NCBI GenBank assembly: GCA_033283175.1
Contig: JAWMQM010000001.1
Coordinates: 744,001-808,000 of the forward strand
Direction: 5' to 3'
DNA: 64,000 nt
From: Pseudomaricurvus sp033283175
Lineage (GTDB): Bacteria > Pseudomonadota > Gammaproteobacteria > Pseudomonadales > Cellvibrionaceae
A program made the translations under genes and the position numbers. Below are positions 17,136 through 26,396 of the stretch, piece by piece (within the stretch, counting starts at the first letter, position 1; every line of letters starts with the position of its first letter). Below the pieces are notes generated by a model that had not been told where the DNA came from, did not search any database, and worked only from the letters and a program-made list of their open reading frames with translations.

Positions 17136-18958
17136 GCTTGCTCCTCCTCTTGCACGGCACAGGCTCCGGCCTTGCTGACGTGATAGGTAAATTTCTGCAT
17201 ATCCCAGGCCGCCGTCGGGCAGCGCTCCGCACACATACCACAGTGCAGACAGACGTTTTCGTCTTTCACCATCACGCGACTGGTTTGCAGATTTTCGGAC
17301 ACAAACAGGGATTGGGTTTCATTGGTAGCCGGCATCTTCAGCTGTGGACGCAGCTGCGCTTCCTCTTCCATGCCCGTCACATCAATCATGGTCAGGCAGT
17401 CGGTGGGGCAGATATCGATACAGGCGTCGCACTCAATACACTTGGGCGCTTCGAATACGGTCTGGGCGTCACAGTTGAGGCAGCGGGCAGCTTCGCGCAC
17501 GGCGGTGGCCACATCGAAGCCCAACTCCACTTCCAGCTTGCGGTCTTTTACCGACAGGCCCACGTCTTCGTGGGGCACGGCGTAGCGCAGGTCGTTGGCC
17601 ACGGAGTTGTCATAGCTCCACTCGTGCACACCCATCTTCTGGCTCACCAGGGTGACGCCCGGCGCCGGACGCTGCTTCACGCTCTTGCCGTTGAGGAACA
17701 GGTCGATGGAGATGGCCGCCTGGTGGCCGTGGGCCACGGCAGTGATGACGTTCTCCGGACCAAAGGCGGCGTCGCCACCAAAGAAGACGTTGGGACGGCT
17801 GGACTGGAAAGTCACCCGATCAACCACCGGCATATCCCACTGACCAAACTCGATGCCCACATCGCGCTCAATCCAGGGGAAGGCGTTGTCCTGACCCACG
17901 GCGATACAGATGTCGTCACACTCGAGGATCACATCCGGCTCGCCGGTGGGCACCAAGCTGCGCTTGCCACTGGCGTCGTACTCGGCGCGCACCAGCTCAA
18001 AGCGCATGCCCACCAGCTTGCCGTCTTCGACGATAAACTCTTTCGGGGTGTGGTTTTCAAACATCTCCACTCCTTCACGCTCGGAGTCCTCGATCTCCCA
18101 GGGTGAGGCTTTCATGTCAGCGCGGGGGCTGCGCACCACACACTTGACCGAATCGGCACCCACACGCAGGGAAGTGCGGCAGCAGTCCATGGCGGTGTTA
18201 CCACCACCCAGCACCAGCACCTTCTTGCCAATGGCCTTGGTGTGCTCAAACGCCACCGACGCCAGCCACTCGATACCGAGATGGATATTGGCCTCTGCCT
18301 CTTCGCGACCGGGCAACTTCAGATCCTTGGGACGGGGCGCGCCGGTGCCAACAAAAATGGCGTCGTAGCCCTTGTCGATAATGGACTTCATGCTGTCGAC
18401 GTAGGTGTTGAAGTGGGCGCTCACGCCCATGTCGAGAATCTGGTTCACCTCCTGGTCCAGCACGGCGGCGGGCAGGCGGAAACTGGGGATCTGGCTGCGC
18501 ATAAAGCCGCCACCCGCAGGCTGGTTGTCATACAGATCGACGGCGTAGCCCAGGGGCATCAGGTCGCGGGCCACCGTGAGCGAGGCCGGACCGCCACCGA
18601 TCAGCGCCACGCGCTTGCCGTTCTTGCGAGCGGGGATGGCAGGCATGGCGGCAGCGATGGCGTCGCTGTCCTTGTTGTCCGCGGCCACGCGCTTGAGGCG
18701 ACAGATGGCAACAGGCTCCTCCTCCACCCGGCCACGACGGCAGGCGGGCTCACAGGGGCGGTCACAGGTACGTCCCAGCACGCCGGGAAACACATTGGAT
18801 TCCCAGTTGATCATGTAGGCATCGTTGTAGCGACCCTGGGCAATCAGGCGAATATATTCCGGCACGGGTGTGTGCGCCGGACAGGCGTATTGGCAATCGA
18901 CTACCTTATGGTAGTACTCCGGGTTGTTGGTATCCGTAGGTTTCAACTGACTCTCCAC
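17132..18958 (-). CDS. GltD-like FAD/NAD(P)H oxidoreductase with C-terminal 4Fe-4S ferredoxin domain (KorC-like subunit)
   Basis: A 608-residue protein. It starts with a GltD-type Fe-S helical domain (CQYACPAHTPVPEYI; GRTCDRPCEPACRRG, residues 22-75). FAD-binding GGGPAS is at 121-126 and the NAD(P) motif GGGNTAMDC near 255. The last 110 residues carry ferredoxin motifs CIECDACIDICPTDCL and CLHCGMCAERCPTA for two 4Fe-4S clusters. It should pass electrons between NAD(P)H and KorAB. The start is a GTG at 18958 with a poor ribosome-binding site. The gene is first in the operon and overlaps korA by 4 bp. Confidence 0.88.
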   Translation of the reverse strand: MESQLKPTDTNNPEYYHKVVDCQYACPAHTPVPEYIRLIAQGRYNDAYMINWESNVFPGVLGRTCDRPCEPACRRGRVEEEPVAICRLKRVAADNKDSDAIAAAMPAIPARKNGKRVALIGGGPASLTVARDLMPLGYAVDLYDNQPAGGGFMRSQIPSFRLPAAVLDQEVNQILDMGVSAHFNTYVDSMKSIIDKGYDAIFVGTGAPRPKDLKLPGREEAEANIHLGIEWLASVAFEHTKAIGKKVLVLGGGNTAMDCCRTSLRVGADSVKCVVRSPRADMKASPWEIEDSEREGVEMFENHTPKEFIVEDGKLVGMRFELVRAEYDASGKRSLVPTGEPDVILECDDICIAVGQDNAFPWIERDVGIEFGQWDMPVVDRVTFQSSRPNVFFGGDAAFGPENVITAVAHGHQAAISIDLFLNGKSVKQRPAPGVTLVSQKMGVHEWSYDNSVANDLRYAVPHEDVGLSVKDRKLEVELGFDVATAVREAARCLNCDAQTVFEAPKCIECDACIDICPTDCLTMIDVTGMEEEAQLRPQLKMPATNETQSLFVSENLQTSRVMVKDENVCLHCGMCAERCPTAAWDMQKFTYHVSKAGACAVQEEEQA

Positions 18959-19182
18959 ACTTCACAGTTCAGGCGAATATTCATGCCGGCCATTGTGTAG
19001 CCGGCCTCTTCTTTTTTAGTTATGTCACGCTGACGCGTGTTTGCCGGGTGGCCCGCAGTGGTACTACAGGCGCGGCCCAGCCCCCTCCCGAGTCACAGGA
19101 GGGCATTGCACGAAATCCGGGAAACAGATGCAGCGGTTCTAACTCCACAAATCCGCTTCTGACGGGGGGTATAACGGGGTGG

Positions 19183-19440
19183 TCAGTGGCTTTCGCCCAA
19201 TGCTTCCGTCGCGCTGACGACGGGTCGGCTCTCACGGGTACCCCGCATCACCTGCTTCTCACCCTGGTGTACCAGCAACACGTGATCCTCTTCGACCGCC
19301 ACCAGCTCACCCACAAAAGGCATCTCCTGGAAGGCTTCAGGCACCCGATAGCTCACCAGATCACCCACCTTGAAGGTGGCGGGATCAAAGTTAAACTCAA
19401 AGGGACAGGTATTCTCGTCGCCGTTGATCATTTCCTGCAT
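19183..19440 (-). CDS. Small conserved-looking protein of unknown function
   Basis: An 85-residue acidic cytoplasmic protein. I do not recognise a named family, but the sequence reads as a genuine compact domain (FKVGDLVSYRVPEAF, MPFVGELVAVEEDHVLLVHQG), like a small SH3-type barrel. AGAGG lies eight bases before the ATG at 19440. It sits alone between the kor operon and deaD. In the 223 bp between its end and the kor operon, a hairpin (18985-19005) followed by T-rich sequence on the plus strand has no plus-strand gene to serve. Confidence 0.55.
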   Translation of the reverse strand: MQEMINGDENTCPFEFNFDPATFKVGDLVSYRVPEAFQEMPFVGELVAVEEDHVLLVHQGEKQVMRGTRESRPVVSATEALGESH

Positions 19441-19987
19441 GACCACTACCTCTTGTTGTTATGGTTATCCGGCGCCCCGGAGGTTCCGGACTTCGGCCAC
19501 AACCGCGGCGGAAGCCTGGAAGATGCACCGAAAAGCGCCAAAAGCAGCAAATTCGGTTCACGCATTGCAAAACCTGTTAATAATAACGTTTGTATTGGCC
19601 AAAAAAAACACGCCAACTCCCCCTGCAGACACATTTTCCTGATAGACACATCACTTTTTTGCCCACTCACGGCCCGCTGCGGCGCCAAAATAAAGCTATC
19701 ATTCTTCAAGCAGGTGCGTATAATCCGCGCCCTCTTGTGATTCGGGATCACTGGCCAGACGCCTTACTCCGGGTAGATGACTGTCGCGACGCGACGCCAT
19801 CAGACGTTACCCGCACGACGGAATGAGGGGAGCAGATTGCCTCCCAAGGCTAGCCGCCATTGCCCCCCTTCCACGTGCTATTAATCCGACCTGCGCATTT
19901 GCCTGACGGCCGCTACCCACCGGGAGCTATGGCCACCGGGCGTTCGGCACATTTCCGTGCTGCGCGGTCACACCCAAAGGTAACTAC
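19441..19987. other. Intergenic region carrying the deaD promoter and a long leader
   Basis: About 550 bp without a gene. A TATAAT (19718-19723) with GC-rich discriminator points to a start near 19730, giving a deaD leader of about 255 nt. The leader contains short inverted repeats (GTGAT/ATCAC at 19736-19750; GGGAG...CTCCC near 19830-19850). The left part is AT-richer and shows no further structure I recognise. Confidence 0.55.
19718..19723 (+). promoter_or_regulatory. deaD -10 element
   Basis: A perfect TATAAT followed by CCGCGCCC. The -35 at the usual spacing is poor (CTATCA-like). The GC-rich discriminator is typical of growth-rate or stringently controlled promoters. Confidence 0.5.
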
Positions 19988-21853
19988 ATGTCTGACCCCA
20001 ACAACACCGAAAACAGTATCCGCTTTGCCGACCTCGGTCTGGCCCAGCCAGTCCTCAACGCCATCGCCAAGGTGGGTTACGAGACCCCCTCCCCGATTCA
20101 GGCCCGCGCCATCCCCGAACTGCTGGCCGGCCACGACATCCTCGGCATGGCCCAGACCGGCACCGGAAAAACTGCTGCTTTCGCATTGCCACTGCTGACC
20201 CGCATTGACGCGCGACTCAACCAGACTCAGGTTCTGGTACTGGCCCCTACCCGCGAACTGGCCATCCAGGTAGCAGAAGCCTTCCAGAGCTACGCCTCGG
20301 AGCTGAAAGGCTTCCACGTGCTGCCCATCTACGGCGGTTCCGACTACCGCGGCCAGATCCGCGGTCTGCAGCGTGGCGCCCAGGTTGTCGTGGGCACCCC
20401 GGGCCGGGTCATGGATCACCTGCGTCGTGGCACCCTCAAGCTCGACCACCTTCAGACCGTGGTGCTGGACGAAGCCGACGAGATGCTGCGCATGGGCTTT
20501 ATCGACGACGTTACCTGGATCCTCGACCAGACCCCGGAACAGCGCCAGGTGGCCCTGTTCTCCGCCACCATGCCGCGGGAAATCCGCAAGGTCGCGGACA
20601 CCTACCTGCGCGAGCCGGCGGTGATCAAGATCGAATCCCAGACCCAGACCGTCGAGCGCATTGAGCAGCTCTACTGGCAGGTGCGCGGCGTCAACAAGCT
20701 GGACGCCCTTACCCGCATCCTGGAAGTCGAAGAGTTCGACGCCATCATCATGTTCGTGCGCACCAAGAACGCCACCAGCGAACTGGCGGAGAAACTGGAA
20801 GCCCGCGGCTACTCTGCGGCCGCCCTCAACGGCGACATGAGCCAGCAGCTGCGCGAACGCGCCATTGAGCGCCTGAAAAACGGCCAGCTGGACATCATTA
20901 TCGCCACCGACGTCGCCGCCCGCGGCATCGACGTGGCCCGCGTCAGCCACGTCATCAACTACGACATCCCCTACGATACCGAGGCCTATGTGCACCGTAT
21001 CGGCCGCACCGGCCGCGCCGGCCGCAGCGGCAAGGCGATCCTGTTTGTGGCCCCGCGCGAGACGCGCATGCTGCGCACCATTGAGCGCGCCACCCAGCAG
21101 CCCATCACCGAACTGCACCTGCCCAGCAAGGCGCAGGTAGCGGACAAGCGCATCAACCAGTTCCGCCAGCAGATCCTCGCTACCATCGAAGAGCAGGACC
21201 TGGATTTCTTCCGCGAGCTGGTGGCCAATTTCAGCGACGAGACCGAAACCGAGCCCCAAACCCTGGCGGCGGCCCTCGCCTACCTGGCGCAGAAAGACAA
21301 ACCACTGCTGCAGCCCAAGGACATTGTGGAAGATCCCAAGCCCCGCGCCGACCGTGAACCGCGCGAGCCCCGTGGCCCCCGCCCCGGCCGTGACGACTAC
21401 GACGTCGGTCGCCAGGAGAAGCGCGGCCGCAAGGACCGCAAGCACCACAGCGAGCGCGACGCGTCAGACGCCAACATGGAGACCTTCCGCCTGGAAGCAG
21501 GCCACAACCACCAGGTGCGTCCGGGTGATATCGTCGGCGCCATCGCCAACGAAGCGGACATCGACAGCAGCTTTATCGGCCACATCCGCATCTTTGACGA
21601 TTTCAGCTGTGTCGATCTGCCAGCCGGCATGCCGGATGAGCTGCTGCGCCACATGCAGAAAGTGCGCGTGCGCGGTCAGGCCATGCAGCTGAGCCGCTTT
21701 ACCGGTGACCTGGACGCTGCCGCCCCCAGAGGCCGCCGCTTTGGCGGTGAGCGCAGCGAGCGGGACGCCCCCCGCGGCAAACGCCACGAAGGCGGCCGCG
21801 GCCCAGGCCGCAGCGACAGCCGCGGCGGCGAGCGCAAGCCGCGCCGCAGCTGA
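19988..21853 (+). CDS. deaD: DEAD-box ATP-dependent RNA helicase DeaD/CsdA
   Basis: A 621-residue RNA helicase. In order: Q motif (FADLGL...SPIQARAIP, 13-44), Walker A AQTGTGKT (55-62), PTRELAIQ, DEADEM, SAT, the second RecA domain with ARGIDV and HRIGRTGRAGR. Then comes the CsdA-type dimerisation region, a DbpA-like RNA-binding domain (VRPGDIVGAIANEADIDSSF) and a basic RGG-like tail. It unwinds RNA duplexes in ribosome assembly and cold adaptation. AAGG seven bases before the ATG supports the start. Its long leader suggests post-transcriptional control, as known for cold-shock helicase genes. Confidence 0.95.
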   Translation: MSDPNNTENSIRFADLGLAQPVLNAIAKVGYETPSPIQARAIPELLAGHDILGMAQTGTGKTAAFALPLLTRIDARLNQTQVLVLAPTRELAIQVAEAFQSYASELKGFHVLPIYGGSDYRGQIRGLQRGAQVVVGTPGRVMDHLRRGTLKLDHLQTVVLDEADEMLRMGFIDDVTWILDQTPEQRQVALFSATMPREIRKVADTYLREPAVIKIESQTQTVERIEQLYWQVRGVNKLDALTRILEVEEFDAIIMFVRTKNATSELAEKLEARGYSAAALNGDMSQQLRERAIERLKNGQLDIIIATDVAARGIDVARVSHVINYDIPYDTEAYVHRIGRTGRAGRSGKAILFVAPRETRMLRTIERATQQPITELHLPSKAQVADKRINQFRQQILATIEEQDLDFFRELVANFSDETETEPQTLAAALAYLAQKDKPLLQPKDIVEDPKPRADREPREPRGPRPGRDDYDVGRQEKRGRKDRKHHSERDASDANMETFRLEAGHNHQVRPGDIVGAIANEADIDSSFIGHIRIFDDFSCVDLPAGMPDELLRHMQKVRVRGQAMQLSRFTGDLDAAAPRGRRFGGERSERDAPRGKRHEGGRGPGRSDSRGGERKPRRS

Positions 21854-21881
21854 TACCCCTCAGTACTACACGGCCCCGGGG

Positions 21882-22307
21882 TCAGTCGCGATTGCGGCTG
21901 AACTCCGCCGGCCGGTAGAGCTGCTGCATTAAATACTCTTTAAAATCCTCATCCACCCGCTGGTCATCCAACGCCCGGCGCATACACAGCAGCCAGGCGT
22001 CCCGCTCCGCGGTGCCGATCTCCAGATGGCGATGGGCCTGGGGAATAATGATCTGACCGTACTTCTCCCGATAGAGGCGTGGCCCACCCAGCCAACCACT
22101 GAGAAAGCTGGTCAGGCGATCGGTGGAGTCCTCCAGATCCGCCTTGTGCATGGCGCGAATACCCGCCGCCTCAGGCAGGGTGCCCATATAGAAGTAGAAA
22201 CGCTCACACAATTGCCGCAACCCTTCATAGCCGCCGGCCGCCTGGTAGGAGGCATCCCCCTGACCGTAGGCCGCTGTCGCGACCTGTTTCTGTTCTGCAT
22301 TACTCAC
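21882..22307 (-). CDS. Group II truncated hemoglobin
   Basis: A 141-residue heme protein of the TrHb2 (GlbO/YjbI) type. The pattern GGYEGLRQLCERFYFYM, LSGWLGGPRLYREKYG, the proximal-His segment IIIPQAHRHLEIGTAERDAW and the Trp of the G helix match the group. Members bind O2 or NO and protect against nitrosative or oxidative stress; the exact role is unknown. Translation starts at a GTG with GGGAG eight bases upstream. It converges on deaD with 28 bp between. The 253 bp upstream, to rlmB, hold a small ACCGCC/GGCGGT hairpin only. Confidence 0.92.
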   Translation of the reverse strand: MSNAEQKQVATAAYGQGDASYQAAGGYEGLRQLCERFYFYMGTLPEAAGIRAMHKADLEDSTDRLTSFLSGWLGGPRLYREKYGQIIIPQAHRHLEIGTAERDAWLLCMRRALDDQRVDEDFKEYLMQQLYRPAEFSRNRD

Positions 22308-22560
22308 CGTTGTTCTCCCTGTCGCGACCAGGCAAGGGTCGCTCTCTCATATTCCGGCCGCCCCGGCCATGCTATTGGCGCTGCACTCCCTGAGTAAACA
22401 CCCGGCCAACAGATCACGGGAGCACACCGCCGAATGGCGGTCACTTTAGGTCGGAGAGGGGGATACTGTCGATGTCACAGATCAAGCGGATGGCTCACCG
22501 GCACCAGCTCAGGGGAATCGCCAGCCGCGGCAGCCAGCAGGCTACCGGGCCGACAAGGGG

Positions 22561-23307
22561 TCAGGCAGAAGCGCGCTGGCGCACCGCCTCAAACAGGCAG
22601 ACGCCAGTAGCCACTGAGACATTGAGACTGCTGACTTCGCCCGCCATGGGGATATTCACGAGACCATCGCAGCACTCGCGGGTGAGACGACGCATGCCCG
22701 GGCCTTCTGCCCCCATCACCAGCGCCACAGGCCCGGTGAGGTCCTGCTTATAGACGGAGATGGACGCCTCGCCGGCGGTACCGATAATCCACACCCCCAA
22801 CTCCTGCAATTGCCGCAGGCAGCGGGCCAGGTTGGTGACCGGGATATAGGGCAGCACCTCCGCAGCGCCACAGGCGGTTTTACGGGCTACCGGCGTGAGG
22901 CTGGCGGAGTTGTCCTTCGGGGCAATGACGGCGTGCACACCAGCGGCCTCGGCTGTACGCAAACAGGCGCCCAGATTGTGAGGGTCGGTGACGCCATCCA
23001 GCACCAGCAGGAAGGCGGGACCTTGCAGCCCCTCCAGCAGGCGATAGAGAAACTTCTCATCGTGCAGCTCTCCGGGGAAACTCATGGCGATCACCCCCTG
23101 GTGATTGCCCTCCCCGGCCAGCTTGTCCAGCTCCTTGCGACTTACCTGCCGCACCTTGATCTCAGCCTTTTCCGCCGCTGCCAGCACCTTCTGCAGGCGC
23201 TGGTCCTGGCGCCCTTGCAGCACCAGAACCTCATTTACCCGTTGCGGTGCACTTTTCAGTAACGCCTGCACCGCATGCAGGCCATAGACTGCCTCTAACT
23301 TCGCCAC
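22561..23307 (-). CDS. rlmB: 23S rRNA (guanosine-2'-O-)-methyltransferase RlmB
   Basis: A 248-residue SPOUT methyltransferase that modifies G2251 in the peptidyl-transferase centre using S-adenosylmethionine. The N-terminal substrate domain (YGLHAVQALL) is followed by the knot motifs: LDGVTDPHNLGACLRTAEAAG, LVMGAEGPGMRRLTRE and IPMAGEVSSLNVSVATGVCLFE. It starts with a GTG at 23307 preceded by GAGAG. It lies 59 bp behind rnr on the same strand, the arrangement of the E. coli rnr-rlmB operon. Confidence 0.95.
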   Translation of the reverse strand: MAKLEAVYGLHAVQALLKSAPQRVNEVLVLQGRQDQRLQKVLAAAEKAEIKVRQVSRKELDKLAGEGNHQGVIAMSFPGELHDEKFLYRLLEGLQGPAFLLVLDGVTDPHNLGACLRTAEAAGVHAVIAPKDNSASLTPVARKTACGAAEVLPYIPVTNLARCLRQLQELGVWIIGTAGEASISVYKQDLTGPVALVMGAEGPGMRRLTRECCDGLVNIPMAGEVSSLNVSVATGVCLFEAVRQRASA

Positions 23308-23366
23308 ACTTATCTCTCTGGAACGAGCTTCACTTAAAGGGGAGCCCCCTTAAAGGATACTCTCTG

Positions 23367-25943
23367 TTAACGCTTTTTGGGTTTACTGGCGGCACCGCTG
23401 GCCCGGGTCGACTTGGCCTTGCGCACCTGATTGCCCTTACTGGGCTTGCGGGCACCCTTGGCGTCGCCTGACTTACCGCCGGCGGCGCTCTTCTTGGCAC
23501 CGCCGCGCCTGCCACCACCGTCACCGGAGGAAGCACGTTTTTTGCCCCGGCCATCACCACCGTCGCCCAGCTGCGCCAGTCGCCGTGCATTGTCACGGGT
23601 CTTGATGCCCTTACCGCTCTTGGCTGCAGAGCCCTTGCGCTGCTTGAAGTCGAGCAGCTCCAGGTCCACCTTGCGGTCATCCAGGTTGACGCTGGCCACC
23701 CGCACCTGCACCTCGTCACCGAGCCGGAACACCTGCCGCGTGCGCTCGCCGACGAGGCGGTGCTGCGCGGCTTCAAAGTGGTAGTAGTCGTGCGGCAAGT
23801 TGGTAATGTGAATCAGCCCTTCCACGTAGAGGTCTTTCAGCTCCACAAACAGGCCAAAACCGGTGACACCGGCCACCACACCCTCAAAGCTGTCACCCAC
23901 ATGGTCACGCAGGTATTCGCACTTCAGCCAGCTGACCACCTCGCGGGTAGCCTCGTCGGCACGACGCTCGGTCAGCGAGCTGTGCTCACCCAGGGCCAGC
24001 ATATCCTGCAGGCTGTAGGGGTAAATCCGGTTTTTGGCGATTACGCCGGCGCCCTTCACCCGCCGCACCACCGAGCTGTCGAGCTTCGAGCGCACCACAT
24101 GGCGGATGGCCCGGTGCACCAGCAGGTCGGGGTAGCGACGAATGGGCGAGGTAAAGTGGGCGTAGGCGGTATAGGCCAGTCCGAAGTGACCCTTGTTGTC
24201 CGGTTGGTACATGGCCTGGCTGAGACTGCGCAGCATCACCGTCTGGATCAGGTTGGCATCGCTGCGCCCCTCAATCCCCTGCAGCAGCGCCTGGTAGTTT
24301 TCCGGTTTCGGCTCGCCCTTGCCCGGCAGGCTGAGACCCAGCTCACCGAGGAACTCCCGCAGGTTTTCCAGCTTCTCTTCCCGCGGCCCTTCATGCACCC
24401 GGTAGAGTCCCGGCAGCTTGTGCTTCTCGAGAAAACGGGCCGCACAGACGTTGGCCGCCAGCATGCACTCTTCAATCAGTTTATGGGCGTCGTTGCGCAC
24501 CACCGGCACAATGCGTTCGATCTTGCGATCCGCATCAAACAGGATGCGGGTCTCCACGGTTTCGAAATCAATGGCGCCACGCACCGTACGCGCGGCACGC
24601 AAGGCCTTGTAGATTCGGTGCAGTTCCAGCACCTGTGGCAAAACCGGCGCTACCGGGTGGGACCTATCCAGCCCCTTTTCTTCGCCGCGGAAGCCGAGCT
24701 TGTCCAGCATCTTGCGCCCCAGCGACCTCTCGGCGCGGGTTGCCGCCACCTGCTCCAGCGCGTCGCCCACCTGGGTGTAGGTAAGGCGGGCGTGGGAGTG
24801 AATCACACCCTCATAGAAGGTGTAACCACTGAGCCGCCCCTGGGCCGAGATAGTCATCTCGCACACCATGGAGAGGCGATCCACTTTCGGATTGAGGGAG
24901 CAGAGGCCGTTGGAAAGAGCCTCCGGCAACATGGGCACCACAAAGTCCGGGAAATAGACCGAAGTGCCGCGCTCCTGCGCCTCCCGATCCAGGGCACTGC
25001 CCAGTTGCACATAGTGGGAAACATCGGCAATGGCCACATACAGGCGCCAGCCACCGGACTTCTTTGCCTCGCAGTAGACGGCATCATCGAAGTCACGGGC
25101 GTCTTCACCATCAATGGTGACAAACGGCAGGTCGCGCAGGTCGACCCGGTGCTCCTTATCCTCATCCGCCACCTCGACCGGCAGCGCACGGGCCTCAGCC
25201 TGCACATCGGCTGGCCACAGGTTGGGGATGCCATGGGAGCGGATAGCCACATCGATTTCCATGCCCGGAGCCATGTGATCCCCCAGCACTTCCAGCACCC
25301 GGCCGGCCGGCGGGTTGTTGCGACCCGGCTGTTGCACAATCTCTGTCACCACAAACTGGCCGCGCTCGGCCTTGCCCACCGCTTCGGGGGCGATCATGAT
25401 GTCGTGGGAGAGGCGTGGATTGTCCGGGCGCACAAAGCAGACACCGGATTCACTGAAGAGCCTGCCTACCACCTGATTGGTGTTGTGGCGCACCACTTCG
25501 ACGATGGAGCCTTCACGCCGCCCCTTGAAATCCTGCCCGGTCTCCCGCACCAGTACCTCATCGCCATCAAACACCCGCCGCATCTGGCGGAACGAGAGAA
25601 ACAGGTCATCCCCCCCATCAGCGGGCACCGCAAAGCCGAAGCCGTCCTTGTGCCCCTGTACGCGAGCCCGTACCAGGTCCATCTTGTCGACAATACCGAA
25701 CCCGCGCTTGCGGTTGCTGAGCAACTGACCATCGCGGGACATGGCGATCAGGCGACGACGCAGGGCCTCCACCGAGTCCTCGTCGTGCAGGTCCAGAACC
25801 TCGCACAGTGCCTCGTGGGTCATGGGCCCGGGGGACTTTTCCAGTACCTGCAGAATCAGTTCCCGGCTGGGGATGGGGTTGTCGTAGTTGCGGGCCTCAC
25901 GGTCCGCCTGGGGATCGCGCAATGTATCTTTGCGTTTACTCAA
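23367..25943 (-). CDS. rnr: Ribonuclease R
   Basis: An 858-residue 3'-5' exoribonuclease of the RNB/RNR family. From the N-terminus: a winged-helix region, two cold-shock domains (RARVQGHKDGFGFAVP), and the RNB catalytic domain with Asp cluster (DGEDARDFDDAVY), SDANLIQTVMLRSLSQAMY and FTSPIRRYPDLLVHRAI. An S1 domain (GDSFEGVVAGVTGFGLFVEL) and a Lys/Gly/Ser-rich basic tail of about 90 residues close the protein. No ATG or GTG fits; I take the TTG at 25943 (LSKRKDTL), preceded by AAGGA at a somewhat long distance. It degrades structured RNA and takes part in quality control. Confidence 0.93.
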   Translation of the reverse strand: MSKRKDTLRDPQADREARNYDNPIPSRELILQVLEKSPGPMTHEALCEVLDLHDEDSVEALRRRLIAMSRDGQLLSNRKRGFGIVDKMDLVRARVQGHKDGFGFAVPADGGDDLFLSFRQMRRVFDGDEVLVRETGQDFKGRREGSIVEVVRHNTNQVVGRLFSESGVCFVRPDNPRLSHDIMIAPEAVGKAERGQFVVTEIVQQPGRNNPPAGRVLEVLGDHMAPGMEIDVAIRSHGIPNLWPADVQAEARALPVEVADEDKEHRVDLRDLPFVTIDGEDARDFDDAVYCEAKKSGGWRLYVAIADVSHYVQLGSALDREAQERGTSVYFPDFVVPMLPEALSNGLCSLNPKVDRLSMVCEMTISAQGRLSGYTFYEGVIHSHARLTYTQVGDALEQVAATRAERSLGRKMLDKLGFRGEEKGLDRSHPVAPVLPQVLELHRIYKALRAARTVRGAIDFETVETRILFDADRKIERIVPVVRNDAHKLIEECMLAANVCAARFLEKHKLPGLYRVHEGPREEKLENLREFLGELGLSLPGKGEPKPENYQALLQGIEGRSDANLIQTVMLRSLSQAMYQPDNKGHFGLAYTAYAHFTSPIRRYPDLLVHRAIRHVVRSKLDSSVVRRVKGAGVIAKNRIYPYSLQDMLALGEHSSLTERRADEATREVVSWLKCEYLRDHVGDSFEGVVAGVTGFGLFVELKDLYVEGLIHITNLPHDYYHFEAAQHRLVGERTRQVFRLGDEVQVRVASVNLDDRKVDLELLDFKQRKGSAAKSGKGIKTRDNARRLAQLGDGGDGRGKKRASSGDGGGRRGGAKKSAAGGKSGDAKGARKPSKGNQVRKAKSTRASGAASKPKKR

Positions 25944-26211
25944 AATGGAGACATCCTTATTTGGAGTTTCCCGGAGGGAAGAAATGTGCCGCCATGATAC
26001 CGCTGTGGCCGGCATTACCCTAATACTGACGGCCGCAGGGCCTATATTGATTGCGACCGGCAGGCAACGGAGCGTCTCCACGCCCCATTGCCAGCTATCA
26101 GTATATGCCATCTGCGGGCAACTGAAGCGGCCACCTGCAGACCCATTTGATCACGATTCAGGCAGCAGGCAGGGGTGCCGCATTTTTTTGGAAAAAATTG
26201 CACACGGGGAA

Positions 26212-26240
26212 TTGACATGATCAGGCGCTACTACTAATAT
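26212..26240 (+). promoter_or_regulatory. Sigma-70 promoter of tRNA-Leu
   Basis: Perfect -35 TTGACA (26212-26217), 17-bp spacer, -10 TAATAT (26235-26240), then a GCGCC discriminator typical of stable RNA promoters. It lies 30 bp before the tRNA. Confidence 0.93.
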
Positions 26241-26270
26241 GCGCCACCTCGACAGGGCAAGCCCTGTTAA

Positions 26271-26357
26271 GCCCAGGTGGTGAAATTGGTAGACACGCTA
26301 GCTTCAGGTGCTAGTGGGGGCAACCCCGTGGAGGTTCAAGTCCTCTCCTGGGCACCA
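26271..26357 (+). tRNA. tRNA-Leu (anticodon CAG)
   Basis: An 87-nt tRNA with long class II variable arm. The acceptor stem GCCCAGG (26271-26277) pairs with CCTGGGC (26347-26353), and CCA is encoded. The D-arm (GGTGAAATTGGTAGACAC), anticodon stem-loop with CAG at 26305-26307, variable arm (GGGGGCAACCCC) and T-loop GTTCAAGTC are all clear. It reads the leucine codon CUG, the most used in GC-rich genomes. It has its own promoter and terminator. Confidence 0.97.
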
Positions 26358-26365
26358 CTATTCAA

Positions 26366-26396
26366 AAAGGCTGATCCGCAAGGATCAGCCTTTTTT
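26366..26396 (+). terminator. Rho-independent terminator of tRNA-Leu
   Basis: The stem AGGCTGATCC/GGATCAGCCT with a 4-base loop is followed by T6, ten bases after the tRNA. Confidence 0.93.

Noticed and set aside
18985..19016. Plus-strand terminator-like hairpin (GCCGGC...GCCGGC followed by a T-rich tract)
   Set aside because: No plus-strand gene ends here; on the minus strand it is in the leader of the kor operon and lacks a T-run. It may be chance or a leader structure.
22426..22441. ACCGCC/GGCGGT hairpin as terminator of rlmB
   Set aside because: The stem is only 6 bp, lies 120 bp beyond the stop and has no T-run on the minus strand.
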